Positions 1-8,087 of a stretch of DNA of 64,000 nucleotides are shown in pieces (position 1 is the first letter of the stretch; the number at the start of each line of letters is the position of its first letter). The translations under genes were made by a program, and so were the position numbers. Below the pieces are notes generated by a model, which saw only the letters and a program-made list of their open reading frames with translations, had not been told where the DNA came from and did not search any database. This DNA is from Rhizobium sp. CSW-27 (GTDB lineage: Bacteria > Pseudomonadota > Alphaproteobacteria > Rhizobiales > Rhizobiaceae): contig NZ_JAHHZO010000002.1 of assembly GCF_018760785.1 (NCBI RefSeq), positions 62,001-126,000 of the forward strand. The letters are read 5' to 3'.

Positions 1-476
1 GTCATGCCGACGGAGAACGGATATTCCCCGGGCGTCTGGACATCTCCGGCCAGGAAGACCGGCCGGAACTCTGCCACCTCGACGGAGGCGGAAGGCAGAT
101 TGCGCAGGGCAAGCTGCTGCTGCAGCCGCTTGCCGATCTCCTCGGCAATCTCGGAGGTCGTCTTGCCCAGCGCATCAATGCTGCCGATGAAGGGCAGCGA
201 CAGCCCACCGCCGGGACCGATGCTGTATTCTCCGGCAATGGCATCCCAACTGCGGATCTCTCCTTCCGCCGCCTGCCATTCCGCCACGCGCACGCGCAGC
301 TTGTCCATGACGCCGAGCCGGTAGGACTGTTCCTCGGCGGCTTGCGCCGTCGCAAGCGTCGCGAACGGCACCGCCGCCATCAGGGCGCCGGCAACCAGTG
401 CCGTGATCAGGCTCTTCAGGCCGGAAGCGACCGGGCTTCTGCCCGGCCGTGCTGCATGTCGTGGTTCAACCCGCAT
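1..476 (-). CDS. exoF: Polysaccharide export protein ExoF, N-terminal part (cut by window edge)
   Basis: This leftward reading frame starts at an ATG at 476-474 and runs off the left edge, so about 158 residues are visible. An N-terminal hydrophobic stretch (about residues 20-43, ending in an AxA-type site) looks like a signal sequence. The mature part begins with YRLGVMDKLRVRV and contains PSASVEVAEFRPVFLAGDVQ, typical of the polysaccharide biosynthesis/export (Wza-like) domain followed by a SLBB-type segment. In Sinorhizobium meliloti, ExoF is needed with ExoY for adding the first sugar (galactose) and lies just downstream of exoY in exoYFQ; the same order is seen here. exoQ would be expected beyond the left edge. 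The identity is from family pattern and synteny. Confidence 0.88.
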   Translation of the reverse strand, partial: MRVEPRHAARPGRSPVASGLKSLITALVAGALMAAVPFATLATAQAAEEQSYRLGVMDKLRVRVAEWQAAEGEIRSWDAIAGEYSIGPGGGLSLPFIGSIDALGKTTSEIAEEIGKRLQQQLALRNLPSASVEVAEFRPVFLAGDVQTPGEYPFSVGM

Positions 477-500
477 GAATGATCCTTGTTCTGGCGCTCT

Positions 501-530
501 CGACATGCCGCAGTCTCATGCGGCATGTCG
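501..530. repeat. Perfect 12-bp inverted repeat between exoY and exoF
   Basis: Arms CGACATGCCGCA (501-512) and TGCGGCATGTCG (519-530) pair perfectly around a 6-nt loop. In the leftward exoYF transcript this would form a strong hairpin 94 nt after the exoY stop and 25 nt before the exoF start. No T-run follows, so it is more likely an mRNA-processing or stability element than a terminator. Confidence 0.6.
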
Positions 531-538
531 GTGAAAGT

Positions 539-561
539 CCGCCATTCGCAGGAAATGGCGG
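539..561. repeat. Second inverted repeat in the exoY-exoF gap
   Basis: Arms CCGCCATT (539-546) and AATGGCGG (554-561) flank a 7-nt loop. It lies 8 bp from the hairpin at 501-530, so the exoY-exoF intercistronic RNA could fold into two adjacent stem-loops. A role in differential expression of exoY and exoF is an inference. Confidence 0.5.
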
Positions 562-623
562 CTGTCTGGAAACGGATGCTCCTGTGCCGCGACAATGGAT
601 GCCGCGGCGTCTTTCGGGATGCG

Positions 624-1304
624 TCAGTAACTGCCGCGCGACATGCACACGGCCGGAATGGTCTTCAGGATGATGGAGACGTCCCGCATCAGCGACCAGT
701 TCTGGACGTAGTGCGTATCGAAGGCGATGCGGCTCTCATAGGAGACGTCATTGCGTCCGCTGATCTGCCAGAGGCCCGTCAGGCCCGGCCGGGTGCGCAG
801 ATAGTAGACGGCAAAGGTGTCGTAGAGGGAGAGTTCCTCGTCCACCACCGGGCGAGGCCCGACGATGCTCATTTCACCGCGCAGCACGTTGATGAGCTGC
901 GGCAGTTCGTCGAGACTGAGCTTGCGCAGCACGGTGCCGACGGTGGTGACGCGGGGGTCGTCCTTCAGCTTGCGGGTGGCGCGCCATTCCGCCGCCGCCT
1001 CGGGATTGCCGTGCAGGTGGCGGCGCAGAACCTCGTCGCCGTTCGGCACCATTGTGCGGAACTTCAGGCACTTGAAGGTGCGGCCGCTGTGGCCCACCCG
1101 CTTGTGGCCATAGAAGACCGAGCCCCCGTCGGAAAACTTGACGAGAGCCATGATCATCAGGAAGAGCGGGCTGAAAACCACCAGGGCCGTCATGGCCGTG
1201 ATGATATCGAACGCGCGTTTGGCAACGCCGCCTGTGGGAAAGGCGAAGTGCATCTCGTCGGTTGCGGGAAGCGGCGAACCTGCCGATCGTGTCGCGGACT
1301 TCAT
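624..1304 (-). CDS. exoY: Undecaprenyl-phosphate galactosephosphotransferase ExoY
   Basis: This is a bacterial sugar transferase that moves galactose-1-phosphate from UDP-galactose onto undecaprenyl phosphate, the first step of succinoglycan assembly at the inner membrane. One membrane segment (about residues 36-56) precedes the conserved cytosolic domain with KFRTM, DPRVTTVGTVLRKLSLDELPQ and VGPRP. The ATG at 1304-1302 was chosen over an upstream in-frame ATG because GGAG lies at good spacing and the product then begins MKSATRSA and has 226 residues, as I recall for the S. meliloti protein. It is divergent from exoX, whose product restrains ExoY in rhizobia, and is followed by exoF. Confidence 0.95.
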   Translation of the reverse strand: MKSATRSAGSPLPATDEMHFAFPTGGVAKRAFDIITAMTALVVFSPLFLMIMALVKFSDGGSVFYGHKRVGHSGRTFKCLKFRTMVPNGDEVLRRHLHGNPEAAAEWRATRKLKDDPRVTTVGTVLRKLSLDELPQLINVLRGEMSIVGPRPVVDEELSLYDTFAVYYLRTRPGLTGLWQISGRNDVSYESRIAFDTHYVQNWSLMRDVSIILKTIPAVCMSRGSY

Positions 1305-2001
1305 AGAGAGGACTCCATTGGTAGTGCGAGTGGTCGGTGCCATTGCGGCGCATCATGTGCCGGCGGATGGGATAATAATTGTGCGTCCGGAATTTGTTTC
1401 CAGTTATTTTTTGTATCAGGCTGGGGCGACGGTCCCATTCTGGCACCCATGCGGGGTGCGACTGCGTTGATCATATTCAGGACGCGCTAATGCAATTTGA
1501 GCCTGTGGCATCTTTTTATTGTGTATTTTCGGAAATTTGCGCGGATGCGACAGCGAAAGGCTTAACCTTTGTCAAATGAAGCCTCACCTGCACTTGGGCC
1601 GGAGCGTCGGCGCTCATCTTTGCACTCGGCGATGCAGGGGCGGAAAATCTGTCAGGGGCTTTGTTTTTGCAGTGCGGCGTTGTTGTTGCATTGCAGCAGG
1701 GGTAATCGCGGACCGCGATTGCTGTGTAACAATTTTTGATCGGACCGACCTTGCCGGGGCGGCGCGCGGCGCGGCAAGACGCTCTCCGGGCCTGCCAATC
1801 GTGGCGAAACTGCGGCCTGCGCCGGGCCAGGCGGGAACACGCCGGCGCACAAGAAGCTGAAGCGGCATTACCAAATATTCATGGAACCCATACAGGAAGA
1901 TGTGCTAACTCTTGGGGCGCATACCTGTAGAACCTGAATGAAAAAAGGTGGAAGACGCAGGAGTGTCTGTGGCGAAACCTGAAGATCGGGAGGTTGGCAC
2001 C
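1305..2001. other. Divergent exoY/exoX promoter region, no gene seen
   Basis: About 700 bp separate exoY and exoX. Reading frames in it lack ribosome-binding sites and look non-coding. Parts (about 1360-1600) are visibly richer in A+T than the flanking genes, as expected for promoters. In S. meliloti the equivalent region is bound by the MucR regulator; I cannot place that site. The one clear element is the inverted repeat at 1704-1720. Confidence 0.6.
1704..1720. promoter_or_regulatory. Inverted repeat in the exoX-exoY divergent region
   Basis: AATCGCG (1704-1710) and CGCGATT (1714-1720) are perfect arms around GAC. Short outer complementarity (AGCA at 1695-1698 with TGCT at 1720-1723) extends the symmetry. 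It lies about 280 bp upstream of exoX and 400 bp upstream of exoY. The symmetry suggests a protein-binding site, but no regulator can be named. Confidence 0.3.
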
Positions 2002-2289
2002 ATGTATGGACCGCGCGTCATCGTCAGCATGTCCGTCGTGCTCGTCGTGTTTGCCGCCGCCACTTACTTCCTGAGCGGTTCGTCGTTTACCACCCTCTGG
2101 CAGACTGTTCTCTGTGCCATCCTTTTGCAGGTCGGCTATTTCATCGGGGTGCTGCTGCTGGTGGCGCGGGAAAAGGCCGCGCGTGCGAAACGGCAGGAAC
2201 AGGCGCGCGGGGCCGGGCTCGGCGAAGCCGATGTTTCGAGCGATATGGGCGCCGGCCGCACGCCCAACCTGAAGATTCGCGACCGCTGA
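2002..2289 (+). CDS. exoX: Exopolysaccharide production repressor ExoX
   Basis: A 95-residue inner-membrane protein beginning MYGPRVIVSM, with two hydrophobic segments (about residues 5-23 and 31-52) and a charged cytosolic tail. This is the architecture of the ExoX/PsiA-type repressor family, which lowers succinoglycan output after transcription, probably by acting on ExoY. The ATG at 2002 is preceded by GGGAGG at 8-nt spacing; an upstream in-frame ATG at 1948 lacks such a site. The gene is divergent from exoY and precedes exoU, as in S. meliloti. Identification rests on size, topology and position more than on any catalytic motif. Confidence 0.85.
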   Translation: MYGPRVIVSMSVVLVVFAAATYFLSGSSFTTLWQTVLCAILLQVGYFIGVLLLVAREKAARAKRQEQARGAGLGEADVSSDMGAGRTPNLKIRDR

Positions 2290-2405
2290 CCCTCTGCCAG
2301 CCACCCATCATGATGCTGCTCTGCCGCATTTTTGCTGCAGGTGCTTTCCTATGCTGGCGATCATCCTAGTTTGTAATCGAGCGATCGACCGCAATGGAGG
2401 CAGGC

Positions 2406-3419
2406 ATGATCGAGGAAAACGGCACAGGCGTGTGCGTCATCATCGCGGCCAAGGATGCCGCCGGCACGATCGGCAAGGCGATCCGTTCCGCGCTGGCGGA
2501 AACGGCCGTTCAGGAGGTGGTGGTGGTCGATGACGGCTCCGCCGACGGGACGTCGGATGCGGCGCATCGCGCCGACGATGGCACGGGCCGTCTGCGGGTC
2601 GCCAGGTTCGAACAGAACCGTGGACCGTCCGCCGCCCGCAATCACGCCATCGATATGTCCACCGCTCCGCTGATCGGCATTCTCGATGCGGACGATTTCT
2701 TCTTTCCCGGCCGGTTTGCCCCGATGCAGGCCGAGGCGGACTGGGACCTGATCGCCGACAATATCGGCTTCATCCATCACGATCCGGCCCAACCGGTGGA
2801 GCCGGAGCGGTTCGAGGCGCGCACGCGGCGGCTGACGCTTGTCGACTTCGTGGAGGGCAACATCTCAAGGCGCGGGCGCCCGCGCGGCGAAATCGGCTTC
2901 CTGAAGCCGGTGATGCGGCGAAGCTTCCTGATGAGGCATGGTCTGCGTTACGACGAAAGCCTGCGGCTTGGCGAGGATTATGATCTCTATCTGCGCGCGC
3001 TTGCCCGCGGCGCCCGCTACAAGGTCATCGATCATTGCGGCTATGGGGCGGTGGTACGGGCCAATTCGCTGAGCGGTCGCCACAGGACGGAGGATCTGCG
3101 CCGGCTCTACGAGGCGGAGCGGCGTCTGCGCCTGACGCCCGGCCTGCTGACGAAGGCGCAGGCGCGAGTGGTGAAGCGGCACGAGGACCACATCCGGGCG
3201 CGCCACGACCTGCGGCACATCCTCGACGTCAAGGCGACGGGTGGCGCTGCGGTGGCGCTCGGCCATCTTCTTGCGCATCCGCAGACGGCGCCTGCCGTCC
3301 TGGCCGGCGTGCTGTGCGACAAGCTGGATGCACTGGCCGGCAAACGCCATGCGCAGCCGCCGGTACCGGCCGGCAAGCTGCGCTATCTGCTGCCAGGCGT
3401 GCCTGTTGCCCAGCCGTAA
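2406..3419 (+). CDS. exoU: Succinoglycan glucosyltransferase ExoU (GT2)
   Basis: A family 2 glycosyltransferase of 337 residues. The GT-A signature is clear: VCVIIAAKDAAGTIGKAI at the N terminus, VVVVDDGSADGT, the NRGPSAARNHAI segment, the DADD metal-binding motif, and a later LGEDYDLYLR segment typical of the acceptor/base region. In S. meliloti ExoU adds the fifth glucose (beta-1,6) to the lipid-linked intermediate on the cytosolic face. The ATG at 2406 is preceded by GGAGG at 5-nt spacing; an earlier ATG at 2394 overlaps that ribosome-binding site. The position between exoX and convergent exoV supports exoU rather than another exo GT2. Confidence 0.88.
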   Translation: MIEENGTGVCVIIAAKDAAGTIGKAIRSALAETAVQEVVVVDDGSADGTSDAAHRADDGTGRLRVARFEQNRGPSAARNHAIDMSTAPLIGILDADDFFFPGRFAPMQAEADWDLIADNIGFIHHDPAQPVEPERFEARTRRLTLVDFVEGNISRRGRPRGEIGFLKPVMRRSFLMRHGLRYDESLRLGEDYDLYLRALARGARYKVIDHCGYGAVVRANSLSGRHRTEDLRRLYEAERRLRLTPGLLTKAQARVVKRHEDHIRARHDLRHILDVKATGGAAVALGHLLAHPQTAPAVLAGVLCDKLDALAGKRHAQPPVPAGKLRYLLPGVPVAQP

Positions 3420-3431
3420 GGGCGGTCGGCG

Positions 3432-4382
3432 TCAGAAATAATCGCGCCGCACCCCTTCCAGCACGGTGCGGAGCCGCTCCTTGCGTTCCTCCAGGCGGTC
3501 GCCTGCCGACAGTTGCGGTTCGGTGCGGCTTGCCTGCCACAGCGCAAGCGCGGAAGGCGCGGCCAGCACCTGCTTGGCGGCCTTGCGCCACGGCGCCTGC
3601 GTGGACGTGCGCGGCGGCAGCGTTCCCACATCGCCATCGGCCACAGGGGCTGGCGATGCCTGGGCAATGCTGTTGCCTTCAAATTTCAGTCCCCAGAAGC
3701 GCGACTGCTTGTGGATCGCTTCCGCCCGGGTGGAGACCGGCACATAGCGCGGGCGATAGGTAACGCCGACGGTTGCGGCCCAGTCGCTCCACTTGAAGCT
3801 GTTGATGGCGCGCGAGGTGCTGACTGCGATCCACGGCACGCGGAAGGCATCGGCCAGGATGGCGGCATGCATGGATTCCGCCACGATGAGTTCCGACTGG
3901 GCGATGCGGGCAATCACTTCCCGTGCCTCGCCGCGCGGATCGAGATAGGTGAGGCCGGCCGGCTCGCAGACCGCTTCCCAGATGCCGAACTCCGCCGATT
4001 CCCAATGCGGCACGAAGGTGCGCTTGAAGCGCTTCGGCTGGTTCTGGAATTCGGGCATGTCGGTGACCATCACGGCCGGATCGATGATGCCCATGTCGGC
4101 GGGAAGCCCGAGCTTGTCGGCCGTCAGCGGTCCGCGCACGGCCCGCACGTCCCATTCGCTGCGGTCGGATATGTCGGGCGGCGTGCCGTAGCCATAGCCG
4201 CTGCCGATGACGAGCTTCGGCGTGCCCTTCGGCAGCAGCACCGGATTGAGCACCGTGCCGACGCCGACCAGCAGCGTCTGCGGGTGCACCTCGCGCAGGC
4301 CGGGCAGCAGATAGTCCCACAGCCAGAGGTTCAGGTCGTCGCCGAAATTGCCATGGTGGGATTCCCAGTAGTAGGGCTTCAT
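3432..4382 (-). CDS. exoV: Succinoglycan pyruvyltransferase ExoV
   Basis: A 316-residue member of the polysaccharide pyruvyl transferase family, which transfers pyruvate from phosphoenolpyruvate to the terminal glucose of the octasaccharide as a ketal. The N terminus MKPYYWESHHGNFGDDLN is diagnostic, and AESMHAAILADAFRVPW carries the conserved histidine-containing loop. The ATG at 4382 has GAGGGA about 7 nt upstream. The longest open frame starts far upstream, but that extension is the antisense-like shadow of exoW. The gene follows exoW by 53 bp in the same orientation (exoWV operon) and converges on exoU with 12 bp between the stops. Confidence 0.93.
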   Translation of the reverse strand: MKPYYWESHHGNFGDDLNLWLWDYLLPGLREVHPQTLLVGVGTVLNPVLLPKGTPKLVIGSGYGYGTPPDISDRSEWDVRAVRGPLTADKLGLPADMGIIDPAVMVTDMPEFQNQPKRFKRTFVPHWESAEFGIWEAVCEPAGLTYLDPRGEAREVIARIAQSELIVAESMHAAILADAFRVPWIAVSTSRAINSFKWSDWAATVGVTYRPRYVPVSTRAEAIHKQSRFWGLKFEGNSIAQASPAPVADGDVGTLPPRTSTQAPWRKAAKQVLAAPSALALWQASRTEPQLSAGDRLEERKERLRTVLEGVRRDYF

Positions 4383-4435
4383 CGTGCAGTCCCTCGGTTC
4401 GGTGGACGGTTGAAACGCGACATGTCCGCCATCAG

Positions 4436-5401
4436 CTAGCGCGCATTCCTGATTTTGCCCGTTCCCAGTTCGAAGAACGTGCGGATCAGGGCCGGATCGC
4501 GCATGGCCCAGCGGGCCAGCATCTGCAGGTCCGGCAACTTGCGGCGCCGCATCAGGCCGGCCTGGCTCCAGAGGGCCTGGCGGCGGGCGGTGTTCTTGTA
4601 GGAGGCGATGGAGGCGACATCCTGCGGCCGGCGCGAAAAGCGCTTTTCCAGCCGGTCGAGCGCCATCCAGGTGTTGAATTGCTGGCTTAGGAACTGCGGC
4701 GACTGGTTGTCGATGCTGTGGAAGATGTTGATGCCGCGCCCGCGACCAGCTCCGGCTGCGTCGCACAGGATCGGACGCCCTGCGGCCAGGATGCAGTCGC
4801 AGAAGAACAGCACGTCCTCTGCCGCCAGCCGCAGCATCGGCTCAAACCGCACCGTCTCGAAGATCGGCCGGGCGATCACCATGCAGGACAGATGCAGAAA
4901 GCTCCAGTTGCGCAGCATCACGCTGGCAAGATCCGCCACTTCCAGCACCAGCGGCTCCTCCATGATCCGTCGCGCATCGGCTTCCTCCTCGAGCCTGGCC
5001 ATGCCGAAGTGGTAATAGAAATCCTCGTCGGCCTGCATAGAGGCCCAGTAGCAATCGCCCCGCAGGCCGGTCATCGCCCTGTGGGCATTTTCCAGATGCG
5101 TCGGCAGCCAGATATCGTCGGAATCGAGAAATGCCGCAAAGGCGGTCTCGGGCAGGATGTTGTCCAGCCCGGTATTGCGCGCGCCGCCCGGCCCGGCATT
5201 CGGCTGCCGGATGACGCGGATGCGCTCCCGCTCGGACCCTGCCAGCCCCTCCAGTTCCCGCCCGGCGGGATAGGGGGATTCGTCATCGACGATGATGATA
5301 TCGAAATCCGTATAGGTCTGCGCGAAGATCGAGCGCAAGGCGCGGGTCAGGATGCCCGGTTCGCGCTGGTAGAACGGAATGATCACGGTAAACGTCGCCA
5401 T
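4436..5401 (-). CDS. exoW: Succinoglycan glucosyltransferase ExoW (GT2)
   Basis: A 321-residue GT2 protein: TVIIPFYQREPGILTRALRS, IIIVDDESP, NAGPGGARNTGL and DSDDIW form the GT-A donor and metal site. In S. meliloti ExoW adds the sixth glucose in beta-1,3 linkage. It is the first gene of the leftward exoWV pair, with a long leader (5402 onwards) shared with the divergent exoH operon. Two GC-rich hairpins lie in that leader. Confidence 0.88.
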   Translation of the reverse strand: MATFTVIIPFYQREPGILTRALRSIFAQTYTDFDIIIVDDESPYPAGRELEGLAGSERERIRVIRQPNAGPGGARNTGLDNILPETAFAAFLDSDDIWLPTHLENAHRAMTGLRGDCYWASMQADEDFYYHFGMARLEEEADARRIMEEPLVLEVADLASVMLRNWSFLHLSCMVIARPIFETVRFEPMLRLAAEDVLFFCDCILAAGRPILCDAAGAGRGRGINIFHSIDNQSPQFLSQQFNTWMALDRLEKRFSRRPQDVASIASYKNTARRQALWSQAGLMRRRKLPDLQMLARWAMRDPALIRTFFELGTGKIRNAR

Positions 5402-5431
5402 GGGTCGCCCTCAGCCTGTCAGTGTCGCGGC

Positions 5432-5451
5432 CTCCCGGGCGGAGCCGGGAG
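5432..5451. repeat. GC-rich hairpin in the exoW leader
   Basis: CTCCCGG (5432-5438) and CCGGGAG (5445-5451) pair around a 6-nt loop, 30 nt upstream of the exoW ATG in the leftward transcript. There is no T-run, so termination is unlikely; it could modulate exoW translation. Confidence 0.35.
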
Positions 5452-5478
5452 CCTGGAGGAAACGGCAGTCTGTGCCCG

Positions 5479-5495
5479 GCGGCCCGGTGGGCCGC
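5479..5495. repeat. Second GC-rich hairpin in the exoW leader
   Basis: GCGGCCC (5479-5485) and GGGCCGC (5489-5495) form a tight stem with a GGT loop, 78 nt upstream of exoW. Function unknown. Confidence 0.35.
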
Positions 5496-6081
5496 GGGGC
5501 GATGGTGAAGCTGTCTTTTCGCCCTTGCCCGGGATGAACGGGCGGCGTGACCGATGAGAACCCTCTCATTCCGGCTGAAATTTGTCCGCATATTGCATTG
5601 CGGCAAGACCCATCGGTGCGGCTTTCAAACTGCCGCAAATTTTCGCGGAAGGCGAATGTTTTGTTTTGGTCCATGTGTTCCTTAATGGCGCAATCCTCTT
5701 GCCGTCTGTCAGCCGTGAGGTCCGCTCCGGTGAGTTTTGCCGCATTTTCGCCTTGTTTCGCATCGGAAAAGTTGCGCTAAGCCGGCCAAACCGAGCGAAT
5801 GGCGGATTTTCCGGCGGGCGATCTGTAAAAATTTGGAACATTTTCGCAGAGGCGCGTGCGGCAGAAAGCCCGCCGAATTCAAGCGGCTAACGGCTGCATG
5901 TCGCCCTTCGCGCGGCGGTCCGGCCGCCCGGAAACCCTGCCGCGGGCTATTCGCATCTTGAGATTTTGCTGCACTGCCACATTATTCCCAAAGCTGGGCA
6001 GCAGACTTTTCCGTGGGCAAGGGACCGTTTCATCGGAACCGGTCGCGACGGGGGAAACGCGACCAGAGAGGGGTGAATGGT

Positions 6082-7227
6082 GTGACTGTTGATCAGAACA
6101 TATCCTCCCGCATCAATCTGATGCGCATGCTGCTGATTGCCGGCATCGTCTTCGTGCACGTTCCCTACGATCACGATGCGAGCCCCTTCCTGCAGCACAA
6201 TGACGACTTCGACTGGCTTCGCGTCTTCTTGGGCGAAAGTCTGTTTCGCATCGGCGTTCCCTGCCTTAGCGCCATTTCCGGCTACCTTCTGTTTCGCAAG
6301 GGGATGGCCGGCTTCGATTATCGCCGTACCCTGAGGCAGAAGGCGCGCACCCTTCTTCTGCCGTTCCTGCTGTGGAACCTTTCCCTGCTGCTGGCCGTGC
6401 TGATCATCCAGCGCGCCGGCATCGGCATCGGCTATTTCCCGGATCTGTGGAACGCTTCGCCCGCCGACTGGCTGGACCATGCGCTGGCGCTCGGCGATTT
6501 CCCGGTCAATTTGCCGCTCTATTTCCTGCGCGACCTGATGGTCTGCATCCTTCTGTCGCCGGTTCTCGCCTTTCTGCTGCAAAGGGTGCCGGGACCGACG
6601 CTCGGGATCCTCTTCGCAATCGCGGTCTTTCCACCGCTGACCTCCGGCGTTGTGCTGAAGCAGTCGATTCTCTTCAGCTTTGCCCTGGGCATGTTCCTGG
6701 CGCTCTATCGTGTGGATGTGCGAAAACTGGATCAGCATGCGCCGCTCGGGGTCGGCCTCGTGCTGCTCGGCGCGCTTCTTCTGGCCGATCCGCTTCTGTC
6801 TGGAGGGCCGGATTATCCGCTGGGTCTCGATATCCTGCGCAATCTTCTCGCTATGCTGGGCGCCGCAGGCTTCTGGCTGCTCTCGGCACCGCTCGCGCGC
6901 ACCCGTCTCGGCCGGCGTCTCGCCGAAAGCGGCAGCCTCAGCTTCTGGACCTTCTGCGCCCATTACCCGTTGCTGATGCTGTTCTGGATGGTGTGGAACC
7001 GTTATGCCGGCGCGGACCTCTATCCGGTCTTCTACATCGGCGGCGTCCTCCTCACCTTCGCCGTGCTTGTTCTTAGCAACCGTCTGGTCCGGGACATGTG
7101 CCCCGGCATTTACGAGATCCTGACCGGCAGCCGCAATCGCCGGGCCGCCCCTGCAGATGCGGCCGCATCGCCGGGAACCAAGTCCGGGGCAGGTCGTTCG
7201 GCCCGCCTGATCGAGCAACAGAGGTAG
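6082..7227 (+). CDS. exoH: Succinoglycan succinyltransferase ExoH
   Basis: A 381-residue polytopic inner-membrane protein of the acyltransferase 3 family, with about ten hydrophobic segments. N-terminal landmarks are NLMRMLLIAGIVFVHVP, carrying the essential histidine region, and FRIGVPCLSAISGYLLF. In S. meliloti ExoH succinylates the seventh sugar, a modification needed for cleavage to low-molecular-weight succinoglycan and for symbiosis. I chose a GTG start at 6082, preceded by GAGAGGGG at good spacing; a longer frame from a GTG at 6013 would add a basic, non-conserved extension. It opens the rightward exoHKLAMOP operon, 3 bp before exoK. Confidence 0.88.
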   Translation: MTVDQNISSRINLMRMLLIAGIVFVHVPYDHDASPFLQHNDDFDWLRVFLGESLFRIGVPCLSAISGYLLFRKGMAGFDYRRTLRQKARTLLLPFLLWNLSLLLAVLIIQRAGIGIGYFPDLWNASPADWLDHALALGDFPVNLPLYFLRDLMVCILLSPVLAFLLQRVPGPTLGILFAIAVFPPLTSGVVLKQSILFSFALGMFLALYRVDVRKLDQHAPLGVGLVLLGALLLADPLLSGGPDYPLGLDILRNLLAMLGAAGFWLLSAPLARTRLGRRLAESGSLSFWTFCAHYPLLMLFWMVWNRYAGADLYPVFYIGGVLLTFAVLVLSNRLVRDMCPGIYEILTGSRNRRAAPADAAASPGTKSGAGRSARLIEQQR

Positions 7228-7230
7228 AGA

Positions 7231-8016
7231 ATGACGCGCAAAATCCCGATCCGCCCCACCGCTCCGGTCCTTGCCGCAGGCCTTGCCATTCTGGCTGCAG
7301 CGCCGGTGTCGGCGCAGACCCTGGGTGCTTCCTTCGTGGAGGAATTCGACCGGCTGGATAGCGCCTTCTGGTACGTTTCCGATGGGTGGAACAACGGTCC
7401 GCACCAGAACTGCACCTGGTCCAAGGGGCAGGTGAAGGTGGAGGGCGGGCGCCTGCAGCTGGGGCTGCAGCAGCAGCAGACCGGCGACCGCGCCTATGTC
7501 TGCGGCGAAATCCAGACCCGCCAGCGCTATGGCTACGGCACCTATGAAGTGCGCATGAAGGCCGGCACCGGCTCCGGGCTGAATTCGGCCTTCTTCTCCT
7601 ATATCGGGCCGACCGACAAGCAGCCGCATGACGAGATCGATTTCGAGGTGCTCGGCAAGAACACCGGCGAGGTGCAGCTCAACCAGTATGTGTCGGCCAA
7701 GGGCGGCAACGAGAAGCTGGTGCCGGTCCCCGGCGGTGCCGACAAGGGCTTCAATGATTATGCCTTCATCTGGGAAAAGGACCGTCTGCGCTACTTCCTG
7801 AACGGAAAGCTGGTCCACGAGGTGAGGGACCCTGCGAAGATCCCCAGTCATCCGCAGAAGATCTTTGCCAGCCTCTGGGCCACCGACACGCTGAAGGACT
7901 GGATGGGCACCTTCGCCTATGCCGGCCCGGTGACCATGCAGGTGGAGCGGATTGCCTTCACCGCGCTTGGCGAAGGCTGCCGCTTCAAGGGTTCCGTGCT
8001 CTGCACGCTCGACTGA
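7231..8016 (+). CDS. exoK: Secreted endo-beta-glycanase ExoK (GH16)
   Basis: A 261-residue glycoside hydrolase family 16 enzyme. A signal peptide (residues 1 to about 28, ending VSA-Q) is followed by a beta-jelly-roll domain. The GH16 catalytic motif EIDFE gives nucleophile Glu135, Asp137 and acid/base Glu139. In S. meliloti ExoK cleaves nascent succinoglycan to lower molecular weight, and its action depends on the succinyl groups added by ExoH, encoded immediately upstream. The C terminus has two cysteines that could form a disulfide. Confidence 0.95.
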   Translation: MTRKIPIRPTAPVLAAGLAILAAAPVSAQTLGASFVEEFDRLDSAFWYVSDGWNNGPHQNCTWSKGQVKVEGGRLQLGLQQQQTGDRAYVCGEIQTRQRYGYGTYEVRMKAGTGSGLNSAFFSYIGPTDKQPHDEIDFEVLGKNTGEVQLNQYVSAKGGNEKLVPVPGGADKGFNDYAFIWEKDRLRYFLNGKLVHEVRDPAKIPSHPQKIFASLWATDTLKDWMGTFAYAGPVTMQVERIAFTALGEGCRFKGSVLCTLD

Positions 8017-8087
8017 GCCGCGCCCGGCGGCTTCGTCAGACATCATGCCGGCACTTCCGCCAAAGGCGGGAACAGGAGTTGGACGAC

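Larger units (their letters stand above)
5402..6081. other. Divergent exoW/exoH promoter region, no gene seen
   Basis: A 680-bp non-coding stretch. Open frames here lack ribosome-binding sites and coding bias. The exoW-proximal end carries hairpins at 5432-5451 and 5479-5495; the central part (5560-5870) is richer in A+T. In S. meliloti exoT and exoI lie between exoW and exoH, so this gap marks where those genes are absent. Confidence 0.55.

Noticed and set aside
486..1490. Long rightward open frame opposite exoY
   Set aside because: It is an antisense shadow of the high-GC exoY gene with Arg/Ala/Gly-rich composition and no ribosome-binding site.
5566..5841. 91-codon leftward frame in the exoW-exoH gap
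   Set aside because: No ribosome-binding site and no coding-like composition; best read as promoter/leader DNA.
5947..8046. A 699-codon leftward open frame across exoH and exoK
   Set aside because: GC-rich shadow frame: repeated His/Arg/Gln/Ala composition, no domain, while exoH and exoK on the other strand have clear family motifs.
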